The notes under the pieces are model-generated. The model searched no databases, had not been told where the DNA came from, and worked only from the letters and a program-made list of their open reading frames with translations. This document shows, in pieces, positions 13,979 to 22,919 of a stretch of 64,000 bases of DNA (within the stretch, counting starts at the first letter, position 1; each line of letters begins with the position of its first letter). Source of the stretch: DAOULY01 sp034414595 (GTDB taxonomy: Bacteria; Chloroflexota; Dehalococcoidia; SZUA-161; JAUWZY01); the NCBI GenBank assembly GCA_034414595.1, contig DAOULY010000002.1:186001-250000 (forward strand), in the 5' to 3' direction. A program made the position numbers and the translations under genes.

Positions 13979-16201
13979 ATGGCTGAAGCGAAGAAGGCAG
14001 TATGCGAGTTTTGTCACTGTAGATGCAGAGTGGTGGCACATGTAGAGAACGGGAACCTGGTCAAGTTCGAGGATGACCCAACCGATCCTCGAGGGGGCAC
14101 GCTGCCCACGGTTCCGGGCTGTCTCAGATTGCGTGGTGCTCAGGAGTGGATGTACCACACCGATCGCCTCAGCTACCCCCTGAAGCGGGCCGGGGAGAGA
14201 GGCGAAGGCAAATGGACTCAGATCCCCTGGGAGCAGGCCTTCGATGAGATCGCGGACAGGATGCGCCAGATAAAGGACCAATATGGGCCTGAGGCCATCG
14301 CTCTGGTCACCGGCACCCTGAGAACGAGAAGCGACCTCCAGACCCGGTTCTTCCATGCCCTTGGCAGCCCGAACTACGGCGGGCAATCGAGAATCTGTCA
14401 CACGCCCAATCTGGCGGTGTCCTGCGCCATGTCCGGTTGGGGACATCGGACTTATGTTGGCGTGCTGCCCGGCGCCGGGTCCAAGACCAAGTGCATGATG
14501 CTGTCCGGTATCAACCCGAGGCACTCGATCACCCGCCTCTGGAAGACGCTTAACGACGCCAAGAAGCTGGGCGTCAAGCTGATCGTCATCGACCCGAGGA
14601 AGACAGAAACTGCGGAGTTGGCCGACATCTGGCTCCAGCTCAGGCCAGCCACTGATACCGCCCTCTGGATGGGCATGGTGAACGTGGTTATCGAAGAGGG
14701 GCTGTACGACAAGGAGTTCGTGGATAAATGGTGCCATGGCTTCGACAAGCTGGTGGAGCGGGCTAAGGAATACCCGCCGGAGAAGGTAGCGGAGATAACC
14801 TGGATCCCGGCGGATAAGATCAGGGAAGCGGCCAGGATGTATGCCACCAATAAGCCAGCAGCCATGCTGCACGGAATGGGCGTGGAGCACCACACCAACC
14901 ACATCTCGGCGATTCAGGCCCGCTATATCCTGTGTGGCATAACGGGCAACATCGATATTGAGGGCGGCTCCTACATGCCCGGGCCAGCCAGGTGCATCAC
15001 CGAGCCCCAGCTCGAGCTTTGGGAACTGGCAACACCAGAGCTGAAAAAGAAACAGCTGGGAGCAGATCGCTTCAAACTCCTCTCGTGGGAGGGCTACGAT
15101 TTAATCCTGGAAAGCGTGCTCAAGGTCTGGGGCAAGCCCTACCAGGTGGCCCGCTCAGCAGCAGGGCACCATCCGCCTACCACGTATCGGGCTATGATTA
15201 CCGGAAAACCATACCCGGTGAGAGCTCTGATGACTATCGCTGGCAATCCTATGGTCACCACTGGCAATGTAAAGCTGGTGTACAAGGCAATAAAGAGCCT
15301 GGACCTGTACGTAGTTCAGGACTACTTCCCCACTCCCAGCGCAGAGCTTGCCGACTACATGCTGCCGGTGGCCTCATGGATGGAAAGGCCATTTATGTTC
15401 GCATGGTCCGGCGTCGATAACCAGATCATTGGCGGTGAGCAGCTACTGCCAGCATCGGTGCCGGGTAAGTACGACCGCAAGACCGATCTGGAGATACTGC
15501 GCGAGCTGGGAATTCGCCTCGGCCAGGCGGAGTACTGGCCCTGGAAGAACCGTGAGGAGCTATTTGACTACCAGCTCGAGCCGCTGGGGATGAACTTCAA
15601 GGAGTTCATGGCCCAGGGGGGCTTTGATAACCCACCACATGAATTCAAGAAGTACGAAAGGCAGGGGTTTGCCACCCCCACCGGTAAGTATGAGCTATAC
15701 TCAACCATCTTCGAGAAAATGGGCTATGATCCGCTGCCGTACCACGAGGAGAGCAAGGAGAACCCGGTGACCAATCCGGAGCTGGCCAAGGAGTACCCGC
15801 TGATGCTGATCAGCGGTGGGCGATTTATCCCCATGTATCACTCCGAGCACCGCCAGGTCGACTCCTCACGGCGCCTGCACCCGGACCCGATTGTCCAGAT
15901 CAACCCCAAGACGGCCGAGCCGCTGGACATCAAGGACGGAGACTGGGTCTGGATTGAAAGCCCACGGGGACGGATCAGGCAGAAAGCCCAGCTCTTTGAC
16001 GGCATTGACCCCAGGGTTATCCATTGCGAGCATGGCTGGTGGTTCCCCGAGCTTCCCGGAGAGGAGCCCTGGCTCCACGGGGTGTGGGAGTCAAATGTCA
16101 ACGTCCTCACCGATGACGACCTCGATACCTGCGACGAGCTCAGTGGAGGCTGGCCGCTGAAATCAGGCCTGTGCAAAGTGTATAAGTGTAAGATATATTA
16201 A
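13979..16201 (+). CDS. Acetylene-hydratase-like molybdopterin/tungstopterin oxidoreductase
   Basis: A 740-residue DMSO-reductase-superfamily protein. ATG 13979 follows AAGGAGG at 8 nt. No Tat signal, so cytoplasmic. It begins with the 4Fe-4S motif C9-x2-C12-x3-C16 and C48; Cys140 in SRICHTPNL is the expected metal ligand. These numbers nearly match Pelobacter acetylene hydratase (Cys9, 12, 16, 46 and Cys141), and the length is close (about 730). However the residue after Cys12, the catalytic Asp13 of acetylene hydratase, is His here, and the residue after the metal ligand is His rather than Ile. Later landmarks: the NPRHS and DPRKTETAELAD nucleotide loops and the C-terminal molydopterin-binding domain (about 620-735). 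Hydratase, reductase or hydroxylase activity all remain possible. No membrane or electron-transfer subunit follows. Confidence 0.88.
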   Translation: MAEAKKAVCEFCHCRCRVVAHVENGNLVKFEDDPTDPRGGTLPTVPGCLRLRGAQEWMYHTDRLSYPLKRAGERGEGKWTQIPWEQAFDEIADRMRQIKDQYGPEAIALVTGTLRTRSDLQTRFFHALGSPNYGGQSRICHTPNLAVSCAMSGWGHRTYVGVLPGAGSKTKCMMLSGINPRHSITRLWKTLNDAKKLGVKLIVIDPRKTETAELADIWLQLRPATDTALWMGMVNVVIEEGLYDKEFVDKWCHGFDKLVERAKEYPPEKVAEITWIPADKIREAARMYATNKPAAMLHGMGVEHHTNHISAIQARYILCGITGNIDIEGGSYMPGPARCITEPQLELWELATPELKKKQLGADRFKLLSWEGYDLILESVLKVWGKPYQVARSAAGHHPPTTYRAMITGKPYPVRALMTIAGNPMVTTGNVKLVYKAIKSLDLYVVQDYFPTPSAELADYMLPVASWMERPFMFAWSGVDNQIIGGEQLLPASVPGKYDRKTDLEILRELGIRLGQAEYWPWKNREELFDYQLEPLGMNFKEFMAQGGFDNPPHEFKKYERQGFATPTGKYELYSTIFEKMGYDPLPYHEESKENPVTNPELAKEYPLMLISGGRFIPMYHSEHRQVDSSRRLHPDPIVQINPKTAEPLDIKDGDWVWIESPRGRIRQKAQLFDGIDPRVIHCEHGWWFPELPGEEPWLHGVWESNVNVLTDDDLDTCDELSGGWPLKSGLCKVYKCKIY

Positions 16202-16276
16202 GTTGGCCGAGAGAGGCAGAGTGAATGCACCCGCAACCCTTGAGGCTGTGGGCGTTTATCCCAGAAAGGAGCCACC

Positions 16277-17119
16277 TTGGAAACGCTACTTCGTGGCACC
16301 AAGAAAGAGGTAACCATTGGGCCCGACCGCCCCGCCGTGATCATCGGCGAGCGCATCAACCCCACGCGCAGGGAACGGCTGGCGCAGTCCCTCATTGCCG
16401 GCGATATGGCCATAGTCCGTGAGGAAGCCCAGGCCCAGGTGGAAGAGGGCGCCGATATCATCGATGTCAATGTGGCAGTCATCGGCGTCGATGAAAAGGC
16501 AACGCTACCCCGCGCCGTGGAAGCGGTGGCTGCTACAGTAGATGTCCCCATCTCCATCGATACCTCCGATGCCGAGGCCCTGGCAGCGGCCCTGGCTGTT
16601 TGTCCCGGTCGGCCTCTGGTGAACTCGGTCAACGGAGATGAGCGCTCGCTAAAGTCGGTGCTCCCCCTGGTGCAGAAACACGGAGCGGTGGTCGTTGGTC
16701 TGACCATGGATGATGAGGGCATTCCCAATGAACCTGAGCGACGTCTGGCCATTGCCAGTAAAATCGTGGCCCGGGCCGAGGAGTATGGCATTCCGCGCCA
16801 AGATGTGATCATCGATTGTCTGGCGCTGGCAGTGGGCGCAGACGACCAGGCCGCCATGGTCGCTCTGGAGACAGTACGCCTGGTCAGCCAAGAATTGGGG
16901 ATCAACACCACCATGGGGATAAGTAATGTCTCCTTTGGGATGCCTGAACGTGGGGTGTTGAATAACTTCTTCCTGACTATGGGGTTAATGGCTGGTCTGA
17001 CTTGCGTCATCGTGGACCCGGAGATGACGCGCCGGGCTGTTTTGGCCGCTGACCTCATCTTGGGGCATGACAAGTTCGCCAGGCGATACATCGCCAACTA
17101 TCGCGCCAGCCGCAAATAG
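16277..17119 (+). CDS. Methyltetrahydrofolate:corrinoid methyltransferase family protein
   Basis: A 280-residue pterin-binding TIM barrel related to AcsE, MtrH-like and methionine-synthase folate domains. Motifs: VIIGERINPT at the start, DIIDVNV, ISIDTSD, NSVNGDE, VGLTMDDEGIP, GISNVSFGMPER and the C-terminal DP loop. It would transfer a methyl group between methyl-tetrahydrofolate and a corrinoid protein, as in the Wood-Ljungdahl carbonyl branch or demethylation systems. The start is TTG 16277, supported by AAAGGAG 5 nt before it; no in-frame ATG is nearby. It lies 75 nt after the pterin oxidoreductase and may be co-transcribed. No corrinoid protein or CODH/ACS gene is in the window, so the exact role is open. 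Confidence 0.85.
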   Translation: METLLRGTKKEVTIGPDRPAVIIGERINPTRRERLAQSLIAGDMAIVREEAQAQVEEGADIIDVNVAVIGVDEKATLPRAVEAVAATVDVPISIDTSDAEALAAALAVCPGRPLVNSVNGDERSLKSVLPLVQKHGAVVVGLTMDDEGIPNEPERRLAIASKIVARAEEYGIPRQDVIIDCLALAVGADDQAAMVALETVRLVSQELGINTTMGISNVSFGMPERGVLNNFFLTMGLMAGLTCVIVDPEMTRRAVLAADLILGHDKFARRYIANYRASRK

Positions 17120-17323
17120 ATTAGAGCCCAGCATTGGCACATCTGCAGAGTTAGTCGTAGAATTCCACATCCATCCGGGCAGGCAAGAGCACTGGTAGCC
17201 TTAGGTCTACGAATTCTTCGATCGCTTGAGCCGGGGCTGTGGTGTCGACCTCGATCAGATCACGGGAGCCGGAAAGGCTCAGCAATTTCTAAGAAGGGGA
17301 GGAGGTTGACTATAGGGTCTGCT

Positions 17324-17352
17324 TTGACACTGCCTCGAGCCGAGGCTAAAAT
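17324..17352 (+). promoter_or_regulatory. Promoter of the LMW phosphatase-like gene
   Basis: TTGACA (17324-17329), 17-nt spacer, TAAAAT (17347-17352). The start of transcription near 17359 leaves a 45-nt leader and rules out the in-frame TTG at 17359 as the start codon. Confidence 0.7.
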
Positions 17353-17403
17353 GGGGTATTGGGAGAGCGAGCGTTTCAAGCCAAATTCGGAAACACAGCC
17401 AGC

Positions 17404-17964
17404 ATGAAAGGGATATTGTTCGTTTGTAGTGGCAACCGCCTCCGGGGTGTAATCGCCGAGCATGTCTTCCGCAGCCTGCTGTTCCAAGTGGACCAAGGCT
17501 TAGCCCGGCAAATCAATGCATCTTCGGCTGGTGTCTTCGGCACTGAATGCATTGAGTGTATCAAAGGGAGAGGTATCGTCAGAAGCAACCCCTATTTCGG
17601 CAAGGCTGCTGCCAGTTCCGCTGTAGCAGCTCTGGCCAAAAGGGGTATAGACATCTCCGGTTACCGATCACGGGAAGTAGACATGGCCATGGTGGAGGCA
17701 GCCGACCTTGTTCTAACTGCGGTAAAAGCGCACAAGCATGGAGTTCTCGAGATATGCCCCGCGGCTGAGGGAAAGGTGTTCACATTCATGGAATTCTCGG
17801 GGCAAGAGCTGTATTATCTTTTCGATGACTGCCTCAATCTGGCCCCCGAGCTCCGCTATAATCCTGATTTCGGCGATGAGCCAGCGATCACGGAGGCTCT
17901 TATCGCCGAGGCGGAAAGTTGCCTGGCCAAGGTGCTGCCCAAGATCCTCGATTTCAGGCGATGA
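17404..17964 (+). CDS. Low-molecular-weight phosphatase/arsenate-reductase-like protein
   Basis: A 186-residue protein of the LMW protein-tyrosine-phosphatase fold. The P-loop at the N-terminus, VCSGNRLRG, keeps the Cx5R geometry but replaces the usual CxGNxCRSP with a Leu before Arg and Gly after it. GIDISGYRSREV and VLTAVKAHK match family regions; the usual general-acid loop DPFG appears as NPDFGDEP. ATG 17404 is preferred because of the promoter and P-loop position; no clear ribosome site is seen. The length exceeds typical family members (about 150), with an insert around GTECIECIKGRGIV. It may be a phosphatase for sugar-phosphate or protein tyrosine, or a degenerate relative. Confidence 0.75.
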   Translation: MKGILFVCSGNRLRGVIAEHVFRSLLFQVDQGLARQINASSAGVFGTECIECIKGRGIVRSNPYFGKAAASSAVAALAKRGIDISGYRSREVDMAMVEAADLVLTAVKAHKHGVLEICPAAEGKVFTFMEFSGQELYYLFDDCLNLAPELRYNPDFGDEPAITEALIAEAESCLAKVLPKILDFRR

Positions 17965-18102
17965 CGGCAATGCCCTCCACATGACCGCGGCTCCTGCTCA
18001 TTTTGCCCCGGCGTATGCTCTATTGCCTCCCTCAAGTCAAGCTTAATGAGAGAACTCCTGGATATAGATTTGTAGAATAGCTTGCTCAAAGTCTGAAGGT
18101 GG

Positions 18103-18131
18103 TTGTTCAGAATAGGCCTTTCTGATACAAT
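18103..18131 (+). promoter_or_regulatory. Promoter of the MoxR/DUF58 operon
   Basis: TTGTTC (18103-18108), 17-nt spacer, TACAAT (18126-18131). Transcription near 18138 would place the first gene's GGGAG ribosome site right at the 5' end and support ATG 18157 as its start. Confidence 0.6.
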
Positions 18132-18156
18132 GCTATCAACGGGAGACCCAAGAATA

Positions 18157-18915
18157 ATGGAGCGCTATGCTAATGTGTACTCTTACCTGGCCATCGTGTT
18201 GCTCATCAGCGGAGCGGCATTCGCTCCTATCTCCTATCTACTGCTGGATTCCATACCTTTGACCGCTTTGGCTGGCTCTATGCTAATTCTGGGAGCTGTC
18301 TGCTTGTCGCTTGCCAGAAGCCTTCCTAAAGTGTCACCGGAGACGGGAAGTATGTTCTTGGAGACGGGAATGGAAAACACCGCCACACTTGTGGAGGAGC
18401 TGGGGTTGAGATCCAAGGCAATTTATCTTCCTTCCTCGCTGGCCAGTGATGGGCGACCTCAGGCACTTCTGCCACTATCACCAAACATGGATCTATCCCA
18501 ACTCCAACAGCCTCTGCCGAGGAGGCTCATCGTCAAATTCGGCCCTAAGGCCGAGGACGTAGGTCTATTGGTGTCTACGCCGGGCTCGGTGGCTGTCGCC
18601 AAGCTCAAGGCGAAGCCGGAGGCCACAGCAGAGGGCGTAGGGTTTTCATTATCCTATGTGCTTGTCGGGCTGCTTGATCTCGCCGATAGCGCCAGGGTGG
18701 TGCAGATGGACGAGAAGGAAATCGAAGTCGAGGTCTCGCATCTCCGCCTTGCCCAGAGCAGTGCCTCTATCCACCAATGGCTGGGAACACCCCTGGCCTC
18801 CATTGTCGCTTCCATCGCTGCCGAGGCACTGGCTCAGCCCGTTGCTATCACCGAGGAGAGGCATGCTAAAGGGAAAACCACTGTTAGGGTAGAGGTCTTA
18901 AGTGGCGCTGTATAA
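18157..18915 (+). CDS. Membrane protein of the MoxR/DUF58 operon, unknown family
   Basis: A 252-residue protein with two hydrophobic helices near the N-terminus (about 8-30 and 34-56) followed by a soluble domain of about 190 residues with mixed alpha/beta character. GGGAG lies about 11 nt before ATG 18157; an earlier ATG at 18130 overlaps the -10 box and is disfavoured. No recognised domain. It opens a six-gene run (18157-24511) with overlapping or nearly overlapping genes, so it is probably part of the same membrane-associated complex as the MoxR ATPase. The last 14 nt overlap the next gene. Confidence 0.7.
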   Translation: MERYANVYSYLAIVLLISGAAFAPISYLLLDSIPLTALAGSMLILGAVCLSLARSLPKVSPETGSMFLETGMENTATLVEELGLRSKAIYLPSSLASDGRPQALLPLSPNMDLSQLQQPLPRRLIVKFGPKAEDVGLLVSTPGSVAVAKLKAKPEATAEGVGFSLSYVLVGLLDLADSARVVQMDEKEIEVEVSHLRLAQSSASIHQWLGTPLASIVASIAAEALAQPVAITEERHAKGKTTVRVEVLSGAV

Positions 18916-19171
18916 TCGATATGTGCTATCATTGGCGCTCGTAATTTGCATCACCACTGTGGTCTTCGCCATCATCGCCATATCGTCGCTGGGGCTCGCC
19001 TTCGCCGTCTATGTGGTCGAGTGTTTGGTGCTGACCGAGTTCTTCATTCACCTTGACCCGAGGGCAAGACGAAACCTGAGCAGGGTGAACTATCTTCTGC
19101 TCGCTCTGATGATGGCGCTGGTGACGGTCAAGCTTATTGAGGTAATCCTGGGGGCAACGTTCCTGTTCTAG
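18902..19171 (+). CDS. Small membrane protein, two or three helices
   Basis: An 89-residue, very hydrophobic protein with helices at about 5-29, 30-50 and 62-88. It starts with GTG 18902 inside the previous gene and its TAG overlaps the GTG of the next gene by one base. No family recognised. The tight overlaps on both sides argue strongly that it is translated. Confidence 0.7.
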   Translation: MALYNRYVLSLALVICITTVVFAIIAISSLGLAFAVYVVECLVLTEFFIHLDPRARRNLSRVNYLLLALMMALVTVKLIEVILGATFLF

Positions 19172-21099
19172 TGCGTAAGGCAACCTTAGTACTGCTTCTG
19201 GCGCTGCTGATAGCCTGTTCTCTTCCCTGGGCGGCATCAGCTGGACTCCGCTATACGCCTCACCAGAATCCAGAAACAGCACAGAGTGCTTTTGCCGTCC
19301 CCTCGCTCCTCAGTAACTATGGCATTGCTATGCGGCTGATATCGGAGAAGGACTTCAGCGATGCAAAGAGCCTTCTGGAGCAGTTAAAACAAGCTGCGAT
19401 TCCAGCGGAACTAAAAAACGCCATGGACCTCTATAATAGCCTCACCGCTGAAACCAATGAGATGCTTGAGACCATAGACGAGCTGCTCCAGGAAGTTGAT
19501 AGCCTTATCAACCAGCAGCTATTGAATGATGCCGGGGTGAAGCTCGACCAGGCCGAAGACCAGATTGAGGAAGCAGAGAGTAAGCTGCAAGATCTGACTC
19601 AGGCTACCGAGGCAATTGGAAAACAAGTGGGGGTTTTAGCCGGTCCCGATGAACAGAAAATAGCCTATGACGCGCTGACCGACATGCTGTCGCGTGTAGA
19701 CCAGCTGAGAGACACCTATGAGCAGCTTCGCCAAGAGCTGAGCCAGAAAGTAGTGGAAAAGCAGCAGCAACTCACAGCTACCTCGATAACCCTTGTCCTG
19801 ACTCCGGGCGAGACCTGGGTGGACGAGAACATTATAATCAGCGGAAGGCTTACCGACGAGTATGGGAACCCCCTGCCAGACGCCGCAGGAAAGGTGATAA
19901 CCTTTATTATCGCCGAGCACTCCTGGGGCGGGGCGGTCGGGGCGGTCACGGATGGGAACGGTTACTACAGCAGGGGGATCACTGTCCCCTATCTCTACTT
20001 ATCCTCAACCACGGTCAAAGCCCTGTGGATACCACAGGGGGATGATGATAAGAACACATACCAGGCGTGCTCAGTGTCCCAAGACCTGACTATTTTATTT
20101 CACCAGAGCCAGCTAGAAATAACCGATGCTCCTCAAGAGATGTACCCCGGTCTGGCGGGCACTATCAGCGGTCAGGTAACATCAACGGGAGAGGTTAGCG
20201 AGAGGGTGTTAAAGGCATCCCTGGAGGGGGCCGATGTGGGGCAGGCCCTGACGGACGGGGAGGGAAACTTCCAGCTGGAAGTGACACCGCCTGCAGATAT
20301 AGACCTTGGCAGCCATACTTTGAGGATCTTCCTTATCCCCAAGCAAAAGTCCAGCGGCGAATTTCAGGATATCGAGGTAAAGGTCACCAAGCTTGTTCCT
20401 GAGGTCGTGGTTCAGACTTCGGGATTTGTGTTCTCCTCGGCATCGCTGAGGGTAGACGGGAGTGTGTCCTGGGAAGGGACACCGATCAGCGGGGCAGCAG
20501 TGAACTTGAGCTTCAGTGGAACTTCTGCCACGACTACAACCTCAGATGACGGCACCTTCAGCTTTGACCTTAGCGTCCCCTGGGCCCCTATAATCGGGGG
20601 TAGCCAAAGCATAGACGTGACTGTTGTGCCCTCTGAGTCCTGGTTGGGAACGACACAGGCAAAGGCCAGCGTTCTCGTGCTCAGTCCCCTCAATATCGCA
20701 TTGCTGTCGGCGGCGCTCATCACCATAGGCGTAGTATTGTATCGACGAAGAAGACACCTTGTCATCTTGACCCCTGAGGAAGAGGCATTTCCTGAGTCCG
20801 CCGAGGAGCATCTCATAGTGGCAGTTGAGCCCAAGGACTCCAAGGAACAAGTACTTGCCACATACTATTTGGCCGTGAGACTAGTGCAGGAGAGCACTGG
20901 TATGTTGTTGCAGAGTCAGCAGACCCTGCGAGAATTCTTGAACGAGGTCGAGGGACATCTGGGCAAGGTCGGGGAAAGCTTCGCCGAACTCACATGGCGA
21001 GCAGAGCAGGCATTATACTCCCCCTCTATTCCCAGCGCTGAGGAGGTAGCCCAGGCAGAACAAATAGCCCATAGTCTCGAGAGGGAGCTTTCAAGGTGA
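19171..21099 (+). CDS. Exported coiled-coil/beta-sandwich protein with DUF4129-like tail
   Basis: A 642-residue protein starting at GTG 19171. Seen in order: signal peptide (1-24, ALLIACSLPWAASA), helical and coiled-coil region rich in Glu/Gln/Leu (60-200), two or three immunoglobulin/carboxypeptidase-regulatory-like beta domains (205-500, with repeated DGxGxF turns such as TDGNGYYSRG, TDGEGNFQLE and SDDGTFSFDL), one membrane helix (about 510-532), basic stop-transfer RRRRH, and a cytoplasmic helical tail of 110 residues resembling DUF4129. DUF4129 proteins are typical partners of MoxR/DUF58 operons. It probably senses or binds something outside and connects to the ATPase side. Overlaps the next gene by 4 nt. 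Confidence 0.78.
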   Translation: MRKATLVLLLALLIACSLPWAASAGLRYTPHQNPETAQSAFAVPSLLSNYGIAMRLISEKDFSDAKSLLEQLKQAAIPAELKNAMDLYNSLTAETNEMLETIDELLQEVDSLINQQLLNDAGVKLDQAEDQIEEAESKLQDLTQATEAIGKQVGVLAGPDEQKIAYDALTDMLSRVDQLRDTYEQLRQELSQKVVEKQQQLTATSITLVLTPGETWVDENIIISGRLTDEYGNPLPDAAGKVITFIIAEHSWGGAVGAVTDGNGYYSRGITVPYLYLSSTTVKALWIPQGDDDKNTYQACSVSQDLTILFHQSQLEITDAPQEMYPGLAGTISGQVTSTGEVSERVLKASLEGADVGQALTDGEGNFQLEVTPPADIDLGSHTLRIFLIPKQKSSGEFQDIEVKVTKLVPEVVVQTSGFVFSSASLRVDGSVSWEGTPISGAAVNLSFSGTSATTTTSDDGTFSFDLSVPWAPIIGGSQSIDVTVVPSESWLGTTQAKASVLVLSPLNIALLSAALITIGVVLYRRRRHLVILTPEEEAFPESAEEHLIVAVEPKDSKEQVLATYYLAVRLVQESTGMLLQSQQTLREFLNEVEGHLGKVGESFAELTWRAEQALYSPSIPSAEEVAQAEQIAHSLERELSR

Positions 21100-21977
21100 A
21101 CTGGCGCAGGATTCTGTGGATTTCAGGCCTTGTCGCAATAATGTTGTTGCTCGTCATCTGGGTCTATCCCGACAGGGATGATTTCAGCAGCACAAACGCC
21201 TCATGGAATGGGACGGATGCTTTTCGCGCTCGATTCCAAGCCACCACTTTGAATTCGCTGGCAGACCTCCCCGTTCAGCCCTCGGGGACAACGCTGGTGC
21301 TTGTACCCTACATCCCGTCCAGTACCGAGGAGTTGCAGCAACTCAAGGACTATGTCTTGGGCGGTGGAACGCTACTAATCATGGACGATTATGGCTTTGG
21401 GAACGAGGTTTTAGGGCATTTGGGACTAAGCTGGAAATTCAGCGGCCAGCCACTGCTGGACCCACTCATAAACTACAGAAACGAGCAATTCCCCAAGATT
21501 ATGGATTTCTCGGACTCTCCGCTGGCTCAAGATGTGGACGCCATCGTGTTTAACCATGCCACTTCACTGACCGATGTCCCTGACGACCAGGTCATCGCCT
21601 CCTCCTCCAGTCTAAGCTTTGTGGACAACGATGACAACTTCTCCTACGATGAGGAGGCAGATGAGACAGGTCCTTTTGTGGTAGCAGCCAGCACCGAATT
21701 GGGACAGGGGCAGGTTATCGCAATAGCTGACCCCAGCATCGCGATCAATGGCATGATAGGGATGGAGGACAATGAGACCTTCCTCACGAACTCTACAGCG
21801 GCCAGAACCCCACAGCCTCAAGTCCTGCTGGACCAATCCCATCTCACTGAATCGGCCTTGACCATGACCCAGGAAGGACTGGGGATAGCTCGCGATGCTT
21901 TTTCCTACCCTCCGATCATTTTTGCAGCGGTAGGGATCATGTTATTTCTAACCTGGAGACCCGTATGGAGGAAATAA
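21096..21977 (+). CDS. DUF4350-like membrane-anchored protein
   Basis: A 293-residue protein with N- and C-terminal membrane helices (about 5-24 and 268-288) enclosing an extracytoplasmic domain with a GATase/ThuA-like beginning: LVLVPYIPSSTEELQQLKDY, GGGTLLIMDD and GQGQVIAIADPS. This is the DUF4350 pattern regularly found between DUF4129 and MoxR genes. It starts at GTG 21096 inside the previous stop region and is followed 3 nt later by the MoxR gene. No catalytic residues are evident; a structural or ligand-binding role is likely. Confidence 0.8.
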   Translation: MNWRRILWISGLVAIMLLLVIWVYPDRDDFSSTNASWNGTDAFRARFQATTLNSLADLPVQPSGTTLVLVPYIPSSTEELQQLKDYVLGGGTLLIMDDYGFGNEVLGHLGLSWKFSGQPLLDPLINYRNEQFPKIMDFSDSPLAQDVDAIVFNHATSLTDVPDDQVIASSSSLSFVDNDDNFSYDEEADETGPFVVAASTELGQGQVIAIADPSIAINGMIGMEDNETFLTNSTAARTPQPQVLLDQSHLTESALTMTQEGLGIARDAFSYPPIIFAAVGIMLFLTWRPVWRK

Positions 21978-21980
21978 GCA

Positions 21981-22919
21981 ATGGCCAAAAACGAGAAACT
22001 GTATGAAATCGTGGAGAAGGTGCGAGAAGAGGTTTCCAAGGTGGTAGTGGGGCTGGAGGAGCTAAAGGAACTGATCCTGGTGGCATTCCTCAGCGGGGGG
22101 CATATCCTCATCGAGGGCCCCGCTGGCACAGCCAAGACCACCGTCGCCAAATGCTTCGCCCAGGCCTTAGGTGGCGAGTTCAAAAGGATTCAATTCACCC
22201 CGGACATGCTCCCCAGCGATGTCACTGGGTTTTACATGCATACCATTGAGGGGGGCTCGAAGTTCGTCCCCGGAGCTATCTTTGCCAATGTGGTCTTGGC
22301 CGATGAGCTGAACCGGACAACACCTCGAACTCAGTCAGCCCTTCTTGAGGCCATGCAGGAGGGCCGGGTGACCGTGGAGGGAGAGACCCATGTCTTGCCC
22401 CAACCCTTTCTGGTCATTGCCACACAGCTCAAGTATGGTGCTGAGGGGACCTATCCGCTCACCGAAGTTCAGGCGGACCGCTTTATACTTCGGGCGGAAA
22501 GCGGTTACCCCAGTCATGAGGTGGAGAAGCAGATAATCGCCAGGGTTGATTTCTTGGAGAACCCTGAGGTCGCTGAGGTCATCGACCCACAGGGAGTGTT
22601 TCAGCTCAGGCAAGCAGTCGGCGATGTGTTCGTCTCAGGAGAGATCGAGGATTATATCATCGCACTGCTCAGTGAAATCCGTCAGGACGGGGATGTCTTA
22701 GGCGGTGTCGGCCCCCGGGCATCGATGTCCCTGTATAGAGGGACGAGAGCGCTGGCCTTCCTCGAGCACAGGGATTTCGCCATCCCGGATGATGTGAAAA
22801 GGCTGACACTCCCCGTTCTGTGGCACCGAGTGCAGATAAGGCCAGAGGCAGAGATGGATGGCATAACTCCTCGGGATGTTATAGAAAGGACTTTGGAAAG
22901 GGTGGCAGTGCCGAAGTGA
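21981..22919 (+). CDS. MoxR-family AAA+ ATPase
   Basis: A 312-residue AAA+ ATPase. Walker A is GPAGTAKTT, Walker B VVLADELNR, followed by sensor 1 (FLVIATQ) and sensor 2 in GPRASMSLYRGTRA. MoxR proteins act as chaperone-like ATPases for metal-enzyme maturation or cell-envelope assembly, usually with a DUF58 (and often VWA) protein. Here the stop overlaps the DUF58 start as GTGA, a classical coupling. No VWA protein is present in the window. Confidence 0.95.
   Translation: MAKNEKLYEIVEKVREEVSKVVVGLEELKELILVAFLSGGHILIEGPAGTAKTTVAKCFAQALGGEFKRIQFTPDMLPSDVTGFYMHTIEGGSKFVPGAIFANVVLADELNRTTPRTQSALLEAMQEGRVTVEGETHVLPQPFLVIATQLKYGAEGTYPLTEVQADRFILRAESGYPSHEVEKQIIARVDFLENPEVAEVIDPQGVFQLRQAVGDVFVSGEIEDYIIALLSEIRQDGDVLGGVGPRASMSLYRGTRALAFLEHRDFAIPDDVKRLTLPVLWHRVQIRPEAEMDGITPRDVIERTLERVAVPK

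Noticed and set aside
13883..14902. 339-codon minus-strand open frame antisense to the pterin enzyme
   Set aside because: Low-complexity His/Leu/Gly composition and complete overlap with a well-supported gene.
16198..17097. Long minus-strand open frame (299 codons) antisense to the methyltransferase
   Set aside because: It mirrors the codon periodicity of the recognised plus-strand gene, is Ser/Thr/Arg-rich and has no family motif or ribosome site.
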